From the NCBI RefSeq assembly GCF_000309485.1, contig NZ_AKIL01000087.1, positions 1 through 7,353 on the forward strand: a DNA stretch of 7,353 nt, given 5' to 3'. A program made the translations under genes and the position numbers. The first letter of the stretch is position 1. Each line of letters starts with the position of its first letter. Shown here in pieces: positions 7,087 to 7,353 of this stretch. Source of the DNA: Milkweed yellows phytoplasma str. MW1. Its GTDB lineage: Bacteria; Bacillota_I; Bacilli_A; Acholeplasmatales; Acholeplasmataceae. The notes under the pieces were generated by a model. The model was not told the DNA's origin, did no database searches, and saw nothing but the letters and a program-made list of their open reading frames with translations.

Positions 7087-7260
7087 TTAATGTTTTTTGT
7101 TTTTTAAGATTTTTTTACGATTTTTTCTCTCTACACTTGGCTTAACATAATACTCTTTTTTACGAGCTTGCGCAAGGTTACCAGATTTAGAAACATCTCT
7201 TTTAAATCTACGTAAAGCGTCATCGATATTTTCTTCTTCGCGAACTATAGTTTTAGGCAT
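7087..7260 (-). CDS. rpsU: 30S ribosomal protein S21
   Basis: Small-subunit protein bS21, 57 aa, translated by hand from the ATG at 7260 to TAA at 7089-7087. The sequence [20 protein letters not shown], then [20 protein letters not shown] and a basic tail, matches the family over its full length, including the [11 protein letters not shown] signature. A G7 Shine-Dalgarno lies 9 bases upstream and a strong terminator follows. rpsU heads the macromolecular-synthesis operon (rpsU-dnaG-rpoD) in many bacteria. Here ybeY, era and glyQS lie between rpsU and dnaG, and the terminator suggests rpsU is largely its own transcript. Its promoter is missing because the genomic part of the contig ends 25 bases upstream, at 7285. 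Confidence 0.97.
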   Translation of the reverse strand: MPKTIVREEENIDDALRRFKRDVSKSGNLAQARKKEYYVKPSVERKNRKKILKNKKH

Positions 7261-7269
7261 TTTCACAAT

Positions 7270-7276
7270 CCCCCCC
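7270..7276 (-). promoter_or_regulatory. G7 Shine-Dalgarno of rpsU
   Basis: AAGGGGGGGA on the minus strand, 9 bases before the ATG at 7260; the same 10-base motif occurs before era. Confidence 0.7.
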
Positions 7277-7285
7277 TTATGTAGC

Positions 7286-7353
7286 AGATCGGAAGAGCGG
7301 TTCAGCAGGAATGCCGAGACCGATATCGTATGCCGTCTTCTGCTTGAAAAAAA
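7286..7353 (+). other. Illumina adapter read-through plus poly-A (artefact, not genomic)
   Basis: From 7286 the sequence AGATCGGAAGAGCGGTTCAG and the following bases, through GCCGTCTTCTGCTTG at 7332-7346, match the Illumina paired-end (P7-side) adapter as I know it, with one difference: A at 7325 where the adapter has C. A run of seven A (7347-7353) follows, as when reads run off the end of the adapter. The GC-balanced composition contrasts with everything before it. Genomic sequence ends at or before 7285. Confidence 0.97.

Noticed and set aside
7286..7346. GC-richer tail as horizontally acquired DNA or an attachment site
   Set aside because: It matches the Illumina paired-end adapter with one mismatch, so it is technical.

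Overview
The window looks like a contig-end piece of a very AT-rich, reduced Firmicutes/Mollicutes-type genome, most likely a 'Candidatus Phytoplasma' or close Acholeplasmataceae relative (inference). Reasons: A/T homopolymers are everywhere, intergenic gaps are tiny, and the genes are recognisably Bacillus-like. TGA is read as stop (it ends rpoD) and Trp is TGG, which argues against the Mycoplasma/Spiroplasma code. I cannot name a species.

All genes are on the minus strand, so transcription runs from high to low coordinates. In that order: rpsU (S21, 7260-7087) with a rho-independent terminator (about 7069-7035); ybeY (rRNA-maturation endoribonuclease, 6971-6562), apparently frameshifted in a run of nine A; era (6519-5632); glyS/glyQS (5578-4220); dnaG (4189-2294); rpoD (2208-955); trmK (958-512, overlapping rpoD by ATGA); tRNA-Arg(UCU) with its own promoter (426-350); and rpmF (L32, 226-38), preceded by a 17-bp perfect inverted repeat. 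A hairpin overlaps the rpmF stop at the window edge.

The layout is a compacted form of the Bacillus block rpsU ... ybeY-dgkA-cdd-era-recO-glyQS-ccpN-yqfL-dnaG-sigA-trmK, with the non-core genes gone. The genes serve information processing: ribosome assembly and 16S maturation (era, ybeY, rpsU, rpmF), tRNA charging and modification (glyS, trmK, tRNA-Arg), priming of replication (dnaG) and transcription initiation (rpoD).

The last 68 bases are not genomic. From 7286 the sequence is Illumina paired-end (P7-side) adapter followed by A's, so the contig end is untrimmed read-through. This matters when judging the nearby ybeY frameshift. I see no mobile element, CRISPR array, phage gene or new multi-gene system. 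The points worth checking are the ybeY homopolymer frameshift and its altered metal ligand, the rpmF leader hairpin, the shortened TrmK, the Cys-depleted L32, and the G7 Shine-Dalgarno sequences before era and rpsU.
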